Position numbers and translations under genes: made by a program. From Lachnospiraceae bacterium (GTDB taxonomy: Bacteria; Bacillota; Clostridia; Lachnospirales; Lachnospiraceae), in contig JAAUZI010000049.1 of NCBI GenBank assembly GCA_014804645.1, positions 65,680-129,679 on the forward strand: a stretch of DNA of 64,000 nt, in the 5' to 3' direction. Of this stretch, positions 1-8,315 are shown one piece after another. Positions within the stretch are counted from its first letter, which is position 1, and every line of letters begins with the position of its first letter. The notes below the pieces were generated by a model that was not told where the DNA came from, ran no database searches, and saw nothing but the letters and a program-made list of their open reading frames with translations.

Positions 1-4
1 ATTG

Positions 5-1507
5 TCATAATCCCAACAAATTTATTAATCGTTTCGCATTTTTTCCGTCTGAAAAATCACCATGTACTAAGCGGCTAACGCTGTTCCTTTCCTCTTTATA
101 TAGATCATCTCCAACTGCAATCTGATGTATAAAGGAAATATATTCGTTCATATCATTAATTTTATTTCCCGGCATATACGTCAGCGGATCATTTACAGAG
201 AATCCCAATGTATATTCATTGATATCATCAATAGTGTAACCGATGGGCCTATCCAAATGCATAAAATCAAATGCGATCGTAGAGTAGTCCGTAATCATTG
301 CGTCACAAGCTTTCATTAAATCATAGACGTTCATTTTTACTGTATTTAAATCGTTCTGTGTAACAAAGATAATATATTTATTCTTTTTAATTTTAAGCTT
401 TGTCAGATCTTGATACAGATGAGGCTTGATCAAAAGTAGAACTTCTTCTTTTTCCAATTCATCTGCCAGTTTTATCCAGTCCATTTCTTCTTCAACAATT
501 GGCATTCCGCTTTTATATTCTTTTTTAGAGTCAATTCTTCCATAACGATAGAACTGTCTAAAGGTAGGCACCCACAGAATAATTTTCTTATACAGTTTCC
601 TGTTGAACAGCTGTGCGACACCCTCATGGATTTGATCGTCAAATAGGACATCCGTTCTCGGTGATCCGCAATACAATAGCCGCTCTTTATTGATACTAAA
701 CTGCTCGGATACTATGTCTGCACAGGCCACCGATGGACATAAAGAGTAATTCAAATTATTGGCTAAGTTTATTTTTCCCTTTGTCGCTTTGAGCGGTGGC
801 GCACCATGGTTAAGATATACAGATATTTGCGTATCTCTTTTCTTTTTAATCATTTGATTTTCAAAGATCAAATATTTACTGCGATTAGTGGCATTTATGT
901 ATTTTAGTAATTCCAGGAACGAAACATCAGCAAGGTTAGAGTTCCTGTTTATATGAGTTTCCTGTTTGGTGGAATGAAACATTTTCGGATGGTCGCACAG
1001 CCAATATATTTTATATTTTCTGCCCGCGTTGCTTTTTAATAATTCCTTTCCCAATGCTACAGCATTTTCGCAAGTGTCGCCTTCACCTTGAAACACTATA
1101 GAGTTCTTTAAGGGAAAAAAACTTATTATTTTTTCAAGCCAAAAAGCGGCCTGGAATCTGTAAGGAATATCCTTAATACATATTGTTTCAACATTGTTTG
1201 TATAATTTTGTATTTGAGCAAAGACCTCATTTACCCTATATGTTGTAATCACAATAATATAGTCAGAAACATTTATTTCTTTTAAAAGAGAAGGCTTTTT
1301 AATTTCAATTTTTTCCCCGTTTAATAATCTATAATCCTGCCATTTTTTTTCGTCGTTATCTAAAATAAAGCTTACGTTTTTTTCTATTTTCAGATCAGGG
1401 AAAGCGGCAAATATACGATTCAATCTGTCGCCTGCACCAAAACAAATGATTTTCTTTTTTTTTGATACTCGTTTCAATTTTTGAGCAGAGCATTCGATTA
1501 ATTTCAT
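5..1507 (-). CDS. CDP-glycerol glycerophosphotransferase-family protein with N-terminal Rossmann module
   Basis: 500 aa, complete. Residues 19-110 form a Rossmann-like module (ICFGAGDRLNRIF, then FILDNDEKKW). From about residue 140 on the protein matches the TagB/TagF GT-B family, which transfers polyol phosphates from CDP-polyols to wall or capsule polymers. Visible family motifs are YLNHGAPPLK, WVPTFRQFYR, LLLIKPHLYQ, ITDYSTIAFDF and a C-terminal SDGKNAKR. The ATG has GAGGG five bases upstream. It lies 52 bases after the propeller gene on the same strand, so the two are probably co-transcribed away from the invertible segment. The donor could be CDP-glycerol or CDP-ribitol; genes at 35.9-38.4 kb could make a CDP-pentitol. 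Family call is firm, substrate is not. Confidence 0.85.
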   Translation of the reverse strand: MKLIECSAQKLKRVSKKKKIICFGAGDRLNRIFAAFPDLKIEKNVSFILDNDEKKWQDYRLLNGEKIEIKKPSLLKEINVSDYIIVITTYRVNEVFAQIQNYTNNVETICIKDIPYRFQAAFWLEKIISFFPLKNSIVFQGEGDTCENAVALGKELLKSNAGRKYKIYWLCDHPKMFHSTKQETHINRNSNLADVSFLELLKYINATNRSKYLIFENQMIKKKRDTQISVYLNHGAPPLKATKGKINLANNLNYSLCPSVACADIVSEQFSINKERLLYCGSPRTDVLFDDQIHEGVAQLFNRKLYKKIILWVPTFRQFYRYGRIDSKKEYKSGMPIVEEEMDWIKLADELEKEEVLLLIKPHLYQDLTKLKIKKNKYIIFVTQNDLNTVKMNVYDLMKACDAMITDYSTIAFDFMHLDRPIGYTIDDINEYTLGFSVNDPLTYMPGNKINDMNEYISFIHQIAVGDDLYKEERNSVSRLVHGDFSDGKNAKRLINLLGL

Positions 1508-1559
1508 TGGGATCCCTCACTATTTATTATTATATATTTCTCACAGCCTATGCTTTTGG

Positions 1560-2660
1560 TCACTCACATGACAGACCGGCAATATAATCATCCAGTCCAA
1601 AGGTCTCAGATTCCTTTATGACGGCATTTTTGCTTGTCTCAAAATGAATGTAGTCCCTGGCTCTTTGTTCAATACCATCACTTATAATAAAGTCCTCTTG
1701 TGTTAGTGCATTGTCTGCTTTAGAGATCTTATATCCAGTTACTTTATCAGCATAAACAACATTTATGTATAGAAATGCATTTGTCTCAAAAAGATATTCT
1801 GTATATACGGCATTTTCAAAAATTTCATTATATATATTTGACATGCAACCGTTTGCCCGGTCAATTGTTATCATCATATTTCCATATGCAGGAATAAAGT
1901 ATACATTTTGATCTCTCATGTATACCTTAGAAAAGAGAAAATTGTTATGCCTGTATCCGGCAGGATAATTATCAAATTCAACAATATTATTACGATCCTT
2001 ATTCCATTTAAAGATAGGTCCGGGATTTCTGGGGGCAAACCAGATATCTATTGCATCGTCTGAATTGCAGCTCCAGCACCCTTTATTATTTTCGCCAACC
2101 GGATAGAGTTTTACGATGTCCAGCTTTGTATCTATTTCCAAAATGTTATTACTTGTAGTGTCAGGAACATAGATTTTTGAACTTGATAAATAGGAACCTT
2201 TTCTAAAAAAATACCCACTTTCTGGAACCCAATTATCTATAACAGTGATTGTCTCCGTATGTAGATTAACCTTGAAAATCGCTGGATAGCTTGATGGTAT
2301 CATCCACAAATAATCATCTAGCACATAAGAATCTATAAACTTAAAATAAGGTTTATAAAAACTATTTTGAATAACTATATCCGGCAATTCAATCTGATGG
2401 AATTTATGCTCAATCAGATCATATACAGATAAATATACTGCAGAACTCGGAACAAAAAACAGTTTGTTATGATAGAATTCGACCTTGCAATGCAGTCTTG
2501 TCCGATTTAAGTTTTCGTGAGGAAATAATGATATATATTGACATTTGCTGGTATGCATATTCACCTGGAATAATCCATTAAACTCCTTGGAAGACGCATA
2601 GGCAATTCCATCCTCTAAGACAGCTATGGCTTCAAAGCTCAATTTTCTATTTATTTTCAA
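1560..2660 (-). CDS. Beta-propeller-like protein of the glycan locus
   Basis: 366 aa. I know no functional name. It contains repeated blade-like segments of about 45-60 residues (for example VEFYHNKLFFVPSSAVYLSVYDL, split here as HNKLFFVPSS and LSVYDL; then DDYLWMIPSSYPAIFKVNL). No signal peptide or membrane helix is seen. It is a paralogue of the protein at 9685-10851 and resembles the last 300 residues of the protein at 14684-18469: all share the pattern of a blade ending in a short anchor such as FKVNLHTETITVIDNW. The start is a TTG with only a weak GGGG site upstream; no ATG in frame is better. Likely co-transcribed with the downstream polymerase gene. Confidence 0.65.
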   Translation of the reverse strand: MKINRKLSFEAIAVLEDGIAYASSKEFNGLFQVNMHTSKCQYISLFPHENLNRTRLHCKVEFYHNKLFFVPSSAVYLSVYDLIEHKFHQIELPDIVIQNSFYKPYFKFIDSYVLDDYLWMIPSSYPAIFKVNLHTETITVIDNWVPESGYFFRKGSYLSSSKIYVPDTTSNNILEIDTKLDIVKLYPVGENNKGCWSCNSDDAIDIWFAPRNPGPIFKWNKDRNNIVEFDNYPAGYRHNNFLFSKVYMRDQNVYFIPAYGNMMITIDRANGCMSNIYNEIFENAVYTEYLFETNAFLYINVVYADKVTGYKISKADNALTQEDFIISDGIEQRARDYIHFETSKNAVIKESETFGLDDYIAGLSCE

Positions 2661-2798
2661 GTTTTTACCCCATAATTTAACAAACTTTACCTAGTAGATA
2701 TAAAGTTGCGTTTTTAGTATTCATTTTCCATGGTAGCCAATGAGCTCATTTCATAAATTACTTGCAGCGCATTGTTATGGCAGCTCTGCCTAACGGGC

Positions 2799-2827
2799 AT
2801 AATATATACAATATCAGCAACAGTGAA
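2799..2827 (-). promoter_or_regulatory. Candidate fixed promoter of the left gene pair
   Basis: On the minus strand TTCACT (2822-2827) and TATTAT (2799-2804) are separated by 17 bases. It lies just outside the left inverted repeat, so it would not move on inversion. A match of 4/6 and 5/6 to the sigma-A consensus makes it plausible but unproven. Confidence 0.4.
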
Positions 2828-2834
2828 CTATCAT

Positions 2835-2855
2835 AGAATGGACCCATCTGCGAAA
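2835..2855 (+). repeat. Left inverted repeat of the invertible segment
   Basis: The 21 bases starting AGAATGGACCCATCTGCG are the exact reverse complement of 4310-4330. Extending outward, the match continues as CA-mismatch-AGAATGG on both sides; inward it stops at once. It lies 31 bases past the recombinase stop codon. Confidence 0.85.
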
Positions 2856-2885
2856 CTCTTCCCCGACGCCGCAGGTCCAGCGTTT

Positions 2886-4052
2886 TCAGGAGACTTGACC
2901 AAGAATTTGACCATAAAAGTCCGGGAGCAGTCCTAGCTGTTTTCTCTTAGATTCCATTGTTGGGTGTACATAGCGGTTCAGGGTAATCTTCACATCGGAA
3001 TGCCCCAGAATTTCGCTCAGAGCTTTTACATCCATACCGTTTTCAATGCAGTTTGTCGCAAAGGTGTGGCGAAGAATATGAAAATTCCTGTCACCAATAT
3101 CTGTATCTTTCAGCAGTTTCTTAAATCTGTACTGCATGGTTCTCGGTTCCAGCGGCTTGTTCCCGCCAAATACATAGGGGCGGCTTTGGTTCAGCCGAGC
3201 AAGCAGGTCTATGATTTCGGCTCCCAAAGGGATCGTTCTTTGGGAACCCTCACTTTTAGGAGCAGTCTCCAGCAGAATAGTTTTGGTCATACCGTCCTGC
3301 GCGGTAATACGTTGCACCGTCCTGCTCACCGTCATGGACATATTTTTGAGATCGAAGTCCGTCCATTTAAGCGCGCATAACTCTCCGAGCCGCAGACCTG
3401 TGTACAGACATAGCAGCAGCGCAATTTTGAACGAATTCAAATCGCCATAGATACCGGAGAGCAGCCTGGCCTGCTCTGCCTTGGAAAATGTCTTGATTGG
3501 CCTGTTCTTTTGTTTTATTTCAGGCTTTTCCAATGTGGGAATGCTGACCAAGTATTTCCTGTTTGCAAAGACCAATATCTGATTTGCGATGCCGCAGATG
3601 CTCTTCTTCAGGCTTTCTGAAAACGCTGCCTCTGATAAGTGGTCAAAAATCTTTGCCTGTATTTCTGAGGCGGCAGTATTGGAAAGTTGGCAGAAACCGA
3701 TAATTCCGGCAAGATGGGTTCTGTATACCGTCTCGTATTTCACATAGGTCGAATACTTCCGCTTATCTGCGATATCTGCAAGCCACTCCCGAGCAGCCTG
3801 TGAGAATAAAACCGTAACACAGGACCGGGCATCCCTCTCAGAATAACCTTTTTCTGCCCGCGCTTGATTTTCTCTTATTGCCATATCTGTAAGACCAAGC
3901 CTGGATATGGACAGCTTTTCTTTTACCATTTCATAAGTGCCACCGTAAACGGAACGATAGACATATTTTCCCCTATTCTCATCAAACGCCTTATAACGTC
4001 CTTCCCACCGTCCATCGATCCTCTTCCTGATATTTTCTCCGTGTCGTGCCAT
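2886..4052 (-). CDS. Tyrosine recombinase/integrase, probable DNA invertase
   Basis: 388 aa from the chosen ATG. Domain order: an N-terminal AP2-like arm-binding region (RIDGRWEGRYKAF), a SAM-like core-binding domain around the middle, and a C-terminal catalytic domain with the family residues Arg in TGLRLGELCALKW, His and Arg in HILRHTFATN, His in LGHSDVKITLNRY and the nucleophile Tyr in the same stretch. ATG 4050-4052 is preceded by AAGGAG at ideal spacing. A TTG at 4133 would add 27 residues but begins almost at the predicted transcription start, so I prefer the ATG. Integrases of this type move elements, but the flanking inverted repeats make an invertase role more likely here. No terminator follows it before the left repeat, so its transcript may run into the left gene pair. 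Confidence 0.88.
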   Translation of the reverse strand: MARHGENIRKRIDGRWEGRYKAFDENRGKYVYRSVYGGTYEMVKEKLSISRLGLTDMAIRENQARAEKGYSERDARSCVTVLFSQAAREWLADIADKRKYSTYVKYETVYRTHLAGIIGFCQLSNTAASEIQAKIFDHLSEAAFSESLKKSICGIANQILVFANRKYLVSIPTLEKPEIKQKNRPIKTFSKAEQARLLSGIYGDLNSFKIALLLCLYTGLRLGELCALKWTDFDLKNMSMTVSRTVQRITAQDGMTKTILLETAPKSEGSQRTIPLGAEIIDLLARLNQSRPYVFGGNKPLEPRTMQYRFKKLLKDTDIGDRNFHILRHTFATNCIENGMDVKALSEILGHSDVKITLNRYVHPTMESKRKQLGLLPDFYGQILGQVS

Positions 4053-4145
4053 ATTTTTTCTCCTTTCGGCTGATGATACATACTCCCGAGATTTTGACCC
4101 CAAAACTGACCGCAAAATATCGGTTTTCTTCAATTTATGTTCCTC

Positions 4146-4180
4146 ATTTTACACAAAACATGCCTAATCGTGAATTCACG
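4146..4180 (-). promoter_or_regulatory. Recombinase promoter overlapping a palindrome
   Basis: On the minus strand TTCACG (4169-4174) and TAAAAT (4146-4151) are 17 bases apart, driving the recombinase. The -35 box is embedded in the perfect 12-bp palindrome CGTGAATTCACG (4169-4180), a possible operator or recombinase-binding site. Confidence 0.5.
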
Positions 4181-4233
4181 ACTACTTTGAACCGGTGAAA
4201 GCTGTGGAAAAAAGCGGAAATATTTTTAAAATA

Positions 4234-4262
4234 TTGCAAGTCCGACTTAAATAGTGTAAAAT
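4234..4262 (+). promoter_or_regulatory. Outward promoter inside the invertible segment
   Basis: TTGCAA (4234-4239), a 17-base spacer and TAAAAT (4257-4262), each 5/6 to consensus. Transcription would start near 4269, cross the right inverted repeat and enter the glycan operon. It is the best promoter upstream of 4444 and sits 47 bases inside the repeat. Confidence 0.65.
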
Positions 4263-4309
4263 AAAACCGATATATTTAATAATAGTACAGAGTAAATCTG
4301 TGGTTTTCT

Positions 4310-4330
4310 TTTCGCAGATGGGTCCATTCT
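4310..4330 (+). repeat. Right inverted repeat of the invertible segment
   Basis: Exact reverse complement of 2835-2855, beginning TTTCGCAGATGGGTCC. It lies between the outward promoter and the operon leader. Confidence 0.85.
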
Positions 4331-4387
4331 GTGAAACGATTATTGAATATCGGGTTGCATGGAGGCACAAAGAATTGACGAGGAACT

Positions 4388-4419
4388 GTCGTCGCATTTT
4401 AGGTGCGGCGACTTTTTTT
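4388..4419 (+). terminator. Leader terminator (attenuator) of the glycan operon
   Basis: Stem GTCGTCGCA / TGCGGCGAC (9 bp with one G-T pair), 7-base loop, followed by seven T. It lies after the promoter and the right inverted repeat and 25 bases before the first start codon. Transcription of the operon would therefore need read-through or antitermination. Confidence 0.75.
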
Positions 4420-4443
4420 ATAGATTCAAGGAGGAATCAGGGT

Positions 4444-5934
4444 GTGAATATCGACTATATCGTGGTGCAGGCCGGAGGCAAGGGAACCAGGCTGGAATAT
4501 CTGACAAAGAATAAACCCAAGGCGCTGGTGCCTGTGGAAAACCTTCCCATGCTCTTTCATCTGTTTCGTAAATATCCGGACAAAAAATATGTGATTATTG
4601 CTGACTACCACAGAGAGGTGCTCAGAGAATATCTGGCGAGCTTTGCCAAAGTAAAGTACCAGGTGGTGGACGCGGAGGGAACGGGAACCTGTTCCGGCGT
4701 CAGGCAGGCCATACAACTGCTGCCCGACAAGGTTCCGTTCATGCTGGTATGGTCCGATCTGATTCTCCCCCAGAATTTTGTTCTCCCTGAGGAGGAAAAG
4801 GATTATATCGGCATCTCTCAGACTTTTCCCTGCAGGTGGAGTTATCAGGACGGCAGATTGGTGGAGGAGAAATCCACTGAGAAGGGAGTGGCTGGTTTCT
4901 TTTTGTTCACCGAGAAGGCAAAGCTGCAGGATGTGCCCGCCAGCGGCGAACTGGTTCGGTGGATGCAGGAAAAAAACTTTGTGTTTGAGGAAGTTGGGCT
5001 GGCAGGGACAAGGGAGTTTGGCCTGCTGGAAGAATATAACAAACTGGCTCAGGAAAAGTGCAGACCCTTCAATAAGATGACCTTTGACGGAGATGTGGTG
5101 ATAAAAGAGGGAATCGACGAGCAGGGGCGAAAGCTGGCTGTCAGGGAATGCGCTTGGTATGAGGCGGCGCGTGGAAAAAACATAACCATACTGCCAAAAG
5201 TCTACGGCACGAACCCGCTGCGGATGGAGCGGATCAAGGGAGAGAATATTTACGAGTGTCAGCTGGCCTACGAACAGAAACGAGAGATTCTGCAGAAACT
5301 GGTGGAGGCGCTCAAAAAGCTCCATGACGCGGAGCAAGTACCTGCAGACACTTTCAGTATCAAGGAGGCGTATTACAACAAGACCATGCAGCGTCTCAGT
5401 GCCATCCGGGATCTGGTGCCCTTTGTGGACAGGAGAACGATAACTGTCAACGGGAAAAAATGCCGGAACGTGTACTTTTATAAGCGGGAGCTGGAAAAAG
5501 CGTTGGAACAGCTGCAATGTGATTCTTTTTGTCTGATCCATGGGGACTGCACTTTTTCCAACATGATGCTGCGGGAGGACGGAACGCCGGTGCTGATAGA
5601 CCCCCGAGGGTATTTCGGACATACAGAGATTTACGGTGATCCCAAGTATGACTGGGCAAAACTGTACTACTCCCTGGTGGGGAACTATGACCGTTTCAAT
5701 CTAAAGGATTTCAGACTGGATATCGGGGAGGAGGAAGTAACGCTGCAGATAGCCTCCAACCAGTGGGAAGATATGGAGGAGGATTTCTTCCGGATGACGG
5801 GAATGGACAGTGCAGATATCAAGCTGCTGCACGCAGTGATATGGCTGTCACTCACTACATATGCGTGGCAGGACTATGATTCGATATGCGGCGCGTTTTA
5901 CAATGGGCTGTATTATCTGGAGGATGTGCTATGA
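4444..5934 (+). CDS. Sugar-phosphate nucleotidyltransferase fused to APH/choline-kinase-like phosphotransferase
   Basis: 496 aa from GTG 4444, chosen because AAGGAGG lies nine bases upstream. The longer reading frame back to 4300 would run through the attenuator. Residues 1-220 are an NTP-transferase domain (VVQAGGKGTRL, NKPKALVPV signature). Residues from about 230 to the end are a phosphotransferase fold with the Brenner-type catalytic motif HGDCTFSN and metal-binding IDPRG. Such LicA/LicC-like pairs phosphorylate and nucleotide-activate a substituent for surface glycans; here both are in one chain. First gene of the 21-kb operon; it overlaps the next gene by four bases (ATGA). The activated compound is unknown. 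Confidence 0.85.
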   Translation: MNIDYIVVQAGGKGTRLEYLTKNKPKALVPVENLPMLFHLFRKYPDKKYVIIADYHREVLREYLASFAKVKYQVVDAEGTGTCSGVRQAIQLLPDKVPFMLVWSDLILPQNFVLPEEEKDYIGISQTFPCRWSYQDGRLVEEKSTEKGVAGFFLFTEKAKLQDVPASGELVRWMQEKNFVFEEVGLAGTREFGLLEEYNKLAQEKCRPFNKMTFDGDVVIKEGIDEQGRKLAVRECAWYEAARGKNITILPKVYGTNPLRMERIKGENIYECQLAYEQKREILQKLVEALKKLHDAEQVPADTFSIKEAYYNKTMQRLSAIRDLVPFVDRRTITVNGKKCRNVYFYKRELEKALEQLQCDSFCLIHGDCTFSNMMLREDGTPVLIDPRGYFGHTEIYGDPKYDWAKLYYSLVGNYDRFNLKDFRLDIGEEEVTLQIASNQWEDMEEDFFRMTGMDSADIKLLHAVIWLSLTTYAWQDYDSICGAFYNGLYYLEDVL

Positions 5935-6509
5935 TAAGTTATTTTGAGAGACAATTAAAGGAGTTTGATCACTCTATTCATTCGCTGGACGAGAAGGTTT
6001 TTGAGAGATGGGTGGATGAGGCGGTGGAGACGCTGCGGGCCGGGCATAAGCTCATTGTATCCGGTCTGGGAAAAAACGTTCCCATATGCGACAAGTTTGT
6101 GGGGTCCATGATCTCCATGGGGCTGGACGCGTATTTCCTGCACACTAACTCGGCGGTACACGGGGATATGGGCGTGGTCAAGGACGGCGATATGGTGATA
6201 CTGCTCACAAAGAGCGGGGAGACGGCGGAGTCCATATATTTGGCCGGATTGCTGAAGGAGCGCAGGGTAAATATGTGGCTGCTGACATTTGTAAAGGACA
6301 GCACACTGACCCGGGAGATTCCCAACTCGGTGGTGCTTGACCTGACGCATGAGGGAGATTTGTGGAACATTGTGCCGAACAATTCAACCACGATGAACCT
6401 GATCGTACTGCAGGGGCTGGCTATGATGGTGGCTAATAAGATGGGGCTTAAGCTGGAGGATTTCAAGAGAAATCACCCTGGAGGAGCGATTGGCCAGTTG
6501 TTAAGATGA
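5931..6509 (+). CDS. SIS-domain sugar-phosphate isomerase, KdsD/KpsF-like without CBS domains
   Basis: 192 aa. SIS fold with SGLGKNVPI near residue 40, LLTKSGETAE, the VPNNSTTMN loop and the family end NHPGGAIGQLL. KdsD/KpsF/GutQ enzymes convert ribulose 5-phosphate to arabinose 5-phosphate for ulosonic acid synthesis but usually carry two CBS domains; this is the short form. The start ATG overlaps the previous stop (ATGA), so the two are translationally coupled. With the cytidylyltransferase (10838) and KdsC-like phosphatase (23662) it suggests a 3-deoxy-ulosonic acid branch. The exact substrate is inferred. Confidence 0.8.
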   Translation: MISYFERQLKEFDHSIHSLDEKVFERWVDEAVETLRAGHKLIVSGLGKNVPICDKFVGSMISMGLDAYFLHTNSAVHGDMGVVKDGDMVILLTKSGETAESIYLAGLLKERRVNMWLLTFVKDSTLTREIPNSVVLDLTHEGDLWNIVPNNSTTMNLIVLQGLAMMVANKMGLKLEDFKRNHPGGAIGQLLR

Positions 6510-6567
6510 TGTGGCGATTGCTCAAATATTTTGGAATAACAGCTGCCTAAACTGAGGTAATAAGGAA

Positions 6568-7815
6568 ATGTTCGACTTTCAAAAAAACGAGTTATTTTAT
6601 GCAATTGGAGAATTTTTGGATCGAGAAATAGTTTCTAACAACAAAAGAATTGTTTTCTGGGGAATAAATCATCAAACAAGATTGTCAATATCTTTTCTGC
6701 TTGGCTGTGGGATTGAAAAAGATAAAATATCGATTGTGGATAATTCTGTAAAAGAGGAATTTCGAGGTATTGTAACTCGTCGCCCGGAAGAGGTCTTGTT
6801 TCCATATGACTCGAACATCGTCATATTGCTTGCAACGGGACACAACAAGGAAATAGTAAAGCAGGCGGCAAGATACGGATATAAAAAGGGCAAAGCCGTG
6901 TATGAGCTGTTTAATTGGGAATCCCGATTGTATAAGATAGGTCATAATATAAGGCAGAAATCGCCAAATCGATACAATGCAATTCTGAATGGCTGGGGAT
7001 ATCAATTATATAAAGCAACACACAGAGATGTTTGCCAGCTTACAAAGCAGAACGAGAAGTACAAAGACCTCCACCACGGAGAAAGATGTTTCATAATGGG
7101 GAATGGTCCCTCGCTCGGGGACGTAGATTTTTCAAAATTGGAAAAGGAGTTTGTTTTTGGGGTTAATCAAATCATGAGCGTACCAGGGTGGGAGGCCGCA
7201 AATATAAATTATTGGGTTTGTGTTGATGGGGATATTTTGGGAATGTGGAATAATTCCGATTACAGCTTTTACAAGAAAATGCTCGTACTGTCGGAGCGGA
7301 ACATTGATGTGTTTGTTCCGGTGGAGGCAAGGTATTACTGTAGATATCACAATTTGGAAGAACAATTGAACATCAATTACATGAATATAAAAGAGCAATA
7401 CATTAATTTAGATTGCCCAATGGAAATAAATTTCCCAGATATGAAAAAATTTATTATGCAGCCGTACAATGCAGTAATAGGATGCATTAACATTGCGATA
7501 TATATGGGGTTTGAGGAAATATATTTATTGGGATGTAATCAGAGCGTTTTAGAAGACGAAATCAAGTATTATTTAGGAAATCAAAGAATAAATATGCATG
7601 CTTACACAGATGACGATACCTCCGGGAAAATCGCTTTGAACAGAATACGATCAAAAGGTATGTACTTTGAGATAAAGACACAATTGACACAGTTGCTGCA
7701 ATATAGGCTTTTAAATGAGCTGTGCGAAAGGAATAACATCCGTCTGGTCAATTTATCCGCACCAACACTTATAGAATCGATTCCTCAAATGCCGATAGCA
7801 GAAGTTCTAAAATAA
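6568..7815 (+). CDS. DUF115/MAF-like protein with N-terminal Rossmann module
   Basis: 415 aa. Residues 26-110 form the Rossmann-like module common in this locus (IVFWGINHQTRL, ISIVDNS). From about residue 165 it is a DUF115/6-hydroxymethylpterin-kinase-like domain of the motility-accessory-factor type (HHGERCFIMGNGPSLGDVDF; YLLGCNQSVL). MAF proteins in other bacteria transfer nonulosonic acids to flagellin. A paralogue lies at 21481-22389. SD AAGGAA precedes the ATG. A GT-like role in the glycan pathway is likely; direct flagellin transfer is only inferred. Confidence 0.75.
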   Translation: MFDFQKNELFYAIGEFLDREIVSNNKRIVFWGINHQTRLSISFLLGCGIEKDKISIVDNSVKEEFRGIVTRRPEEVLFPYDSNIVILLATGHNKEIVKQAARYGYKKGKAVYELFNWESRLYKIGHNIRQKSPNRYNAILNGWGYQLYKATHRDVCQLTKQNEKYKDLHHGERCFIMGNGPSLGDVDFSKLEKEFVFGVNQIMSVPGWEAANINYWVCVDGDILGMWNNSDYSFYKKMLVLSERNIDVFVPVEARYYCRYHNLEEQLNINYMNIKEQYINLDCPMEINFPDMKKFIMQPYNAVIGCINIAIYMGFEEIYLLGCNQSVLEDEIKYYLGNQRINMHAYTDDDTSGKIALNRIRSKGMYFEIKTQLTQLLQYRLLNELCERNNIRLVNLSAPTLIESIPQMPIAEVLK

Positions 7816-7837
7816 CAGGTCCAGGAGAAAACATAAA

Positions 7838-8299
7838 ATGACAACAGAGTTTTGTAAATGTCTTTTTGCCGCGGCAAGAGGAAACAGAATATGGAAAGGG
7901 CTAAAGAGGCGCTATCGTATTTCTTCGCAGGATGGCATTGTGCTGATTGCGTCAGACGACGAGGACCTCATAAAGTATGTATGCACATATGCGGAAAAAT
8001 ATAGACAATATATTATTCCGGGGACAAAAGAACGCTTTCGTAAGTTATGGATATTAAATGCACAAAGCGAAAACCCGAGTGCTTTGTGTGGAGAAAATGT
8101 TGAAGTTATTTCCATTCCCAATAAGTGGATTCTGCCATTAACTGAACTTTGTAAATTGCATCAATTACATAATAGAATTCCCTATTTTGTCATAGCGTCA
8201 TGGGACTATCCGGAGGGAAGAGAGACTAAGCTGTTTGTGGAACAGGGGTTTATCAACACTGAAGATTATGTGATATATGGGATATATGGTATGCAGTAG
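7838..8299 (+). CDS. Small hypothetical protein, family 1 of the glycan locus
   Basis: 153 aa, unrecognised. Soluble, alpha/beta-looking, with a strand-like DGIVLIASDDEDLIKY start and a C-terminal part ending FINTEDYVIYGIYG. It resembles the 121-aa protein at 19625-19990 in order of segments (VLIAS/VILAS, LWILNAQ/ILILSAQ, then NRIPYFVIAS/DNFILMEEN), so both probably belong to one family. SD AGGAGAAA lies at good spacing. Sits between a MAF-like and a GT9-like gene. Confidence 0.6.
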   Translation: MTTEFCKCLFAAARGNRIWKGLKRRYRISSQDGIVLIASDDEDLIKYVCTYAEKYRQYIIPGTKERFRKLWILNAQSENPSALCGENVEVISIPNKWILPLTELCKLHQLHNRIPYFVIASWDYPEGRETKLFVEQGFINTEDYVIYGIYGMQ

Positions 8300-8315
8300 G
8301 AAGGAAATGAAAATA

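Larger units (their letters stand above)
2835..4330. mobile_element. Putative invertible DNA segment (promoter inverton) encoding its own recombinase
   Basis: A 1496-bp segment bounded by perfect 21-bp inverted repeats holds a single tyrosine recombinase gene plus an outward-facing promoter at its right end. Site-specific inversion between inverted repeats is the known behaviour of such arrangements. Here it would turn the promoter at 4234-4262 away from the 21-kb glycan operon and towards the left gene pair. No other mobile-element genes and no flanking direct repeats were seen, which argues against an integrated phage or conjugative element. Inversion itself is inferred, not observed. Confidence 0.7.

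Noticed and set aside
2886-4052. Integrase as a sign of a prophage or conjugative element
   Set aside because: No structural phage, replication or transfer genes, and no direct-repeat attachment sites nearby; the inverted repeats fit an invertible segment better.
4300-4443. N-terminal extension of the nucleotidyltransferase to 4300
   Set aside because: It would translate the inverted repeat and the leader terminator, and the GTG at 4444 has an ideal AAGGAGG site.
4426-5622. A minus-strand open frame opposite the nucleotidyltransferase gene
   Set aside because: Shadow of a well-supported gene, with no start site context and no recognisable domain.
5931-6509. Naming the SIS protein kdsD
   Set aside because: The CBS domains of typical KdsD/KpsF are missing and the substrate is not proven; only family similarity is stated.
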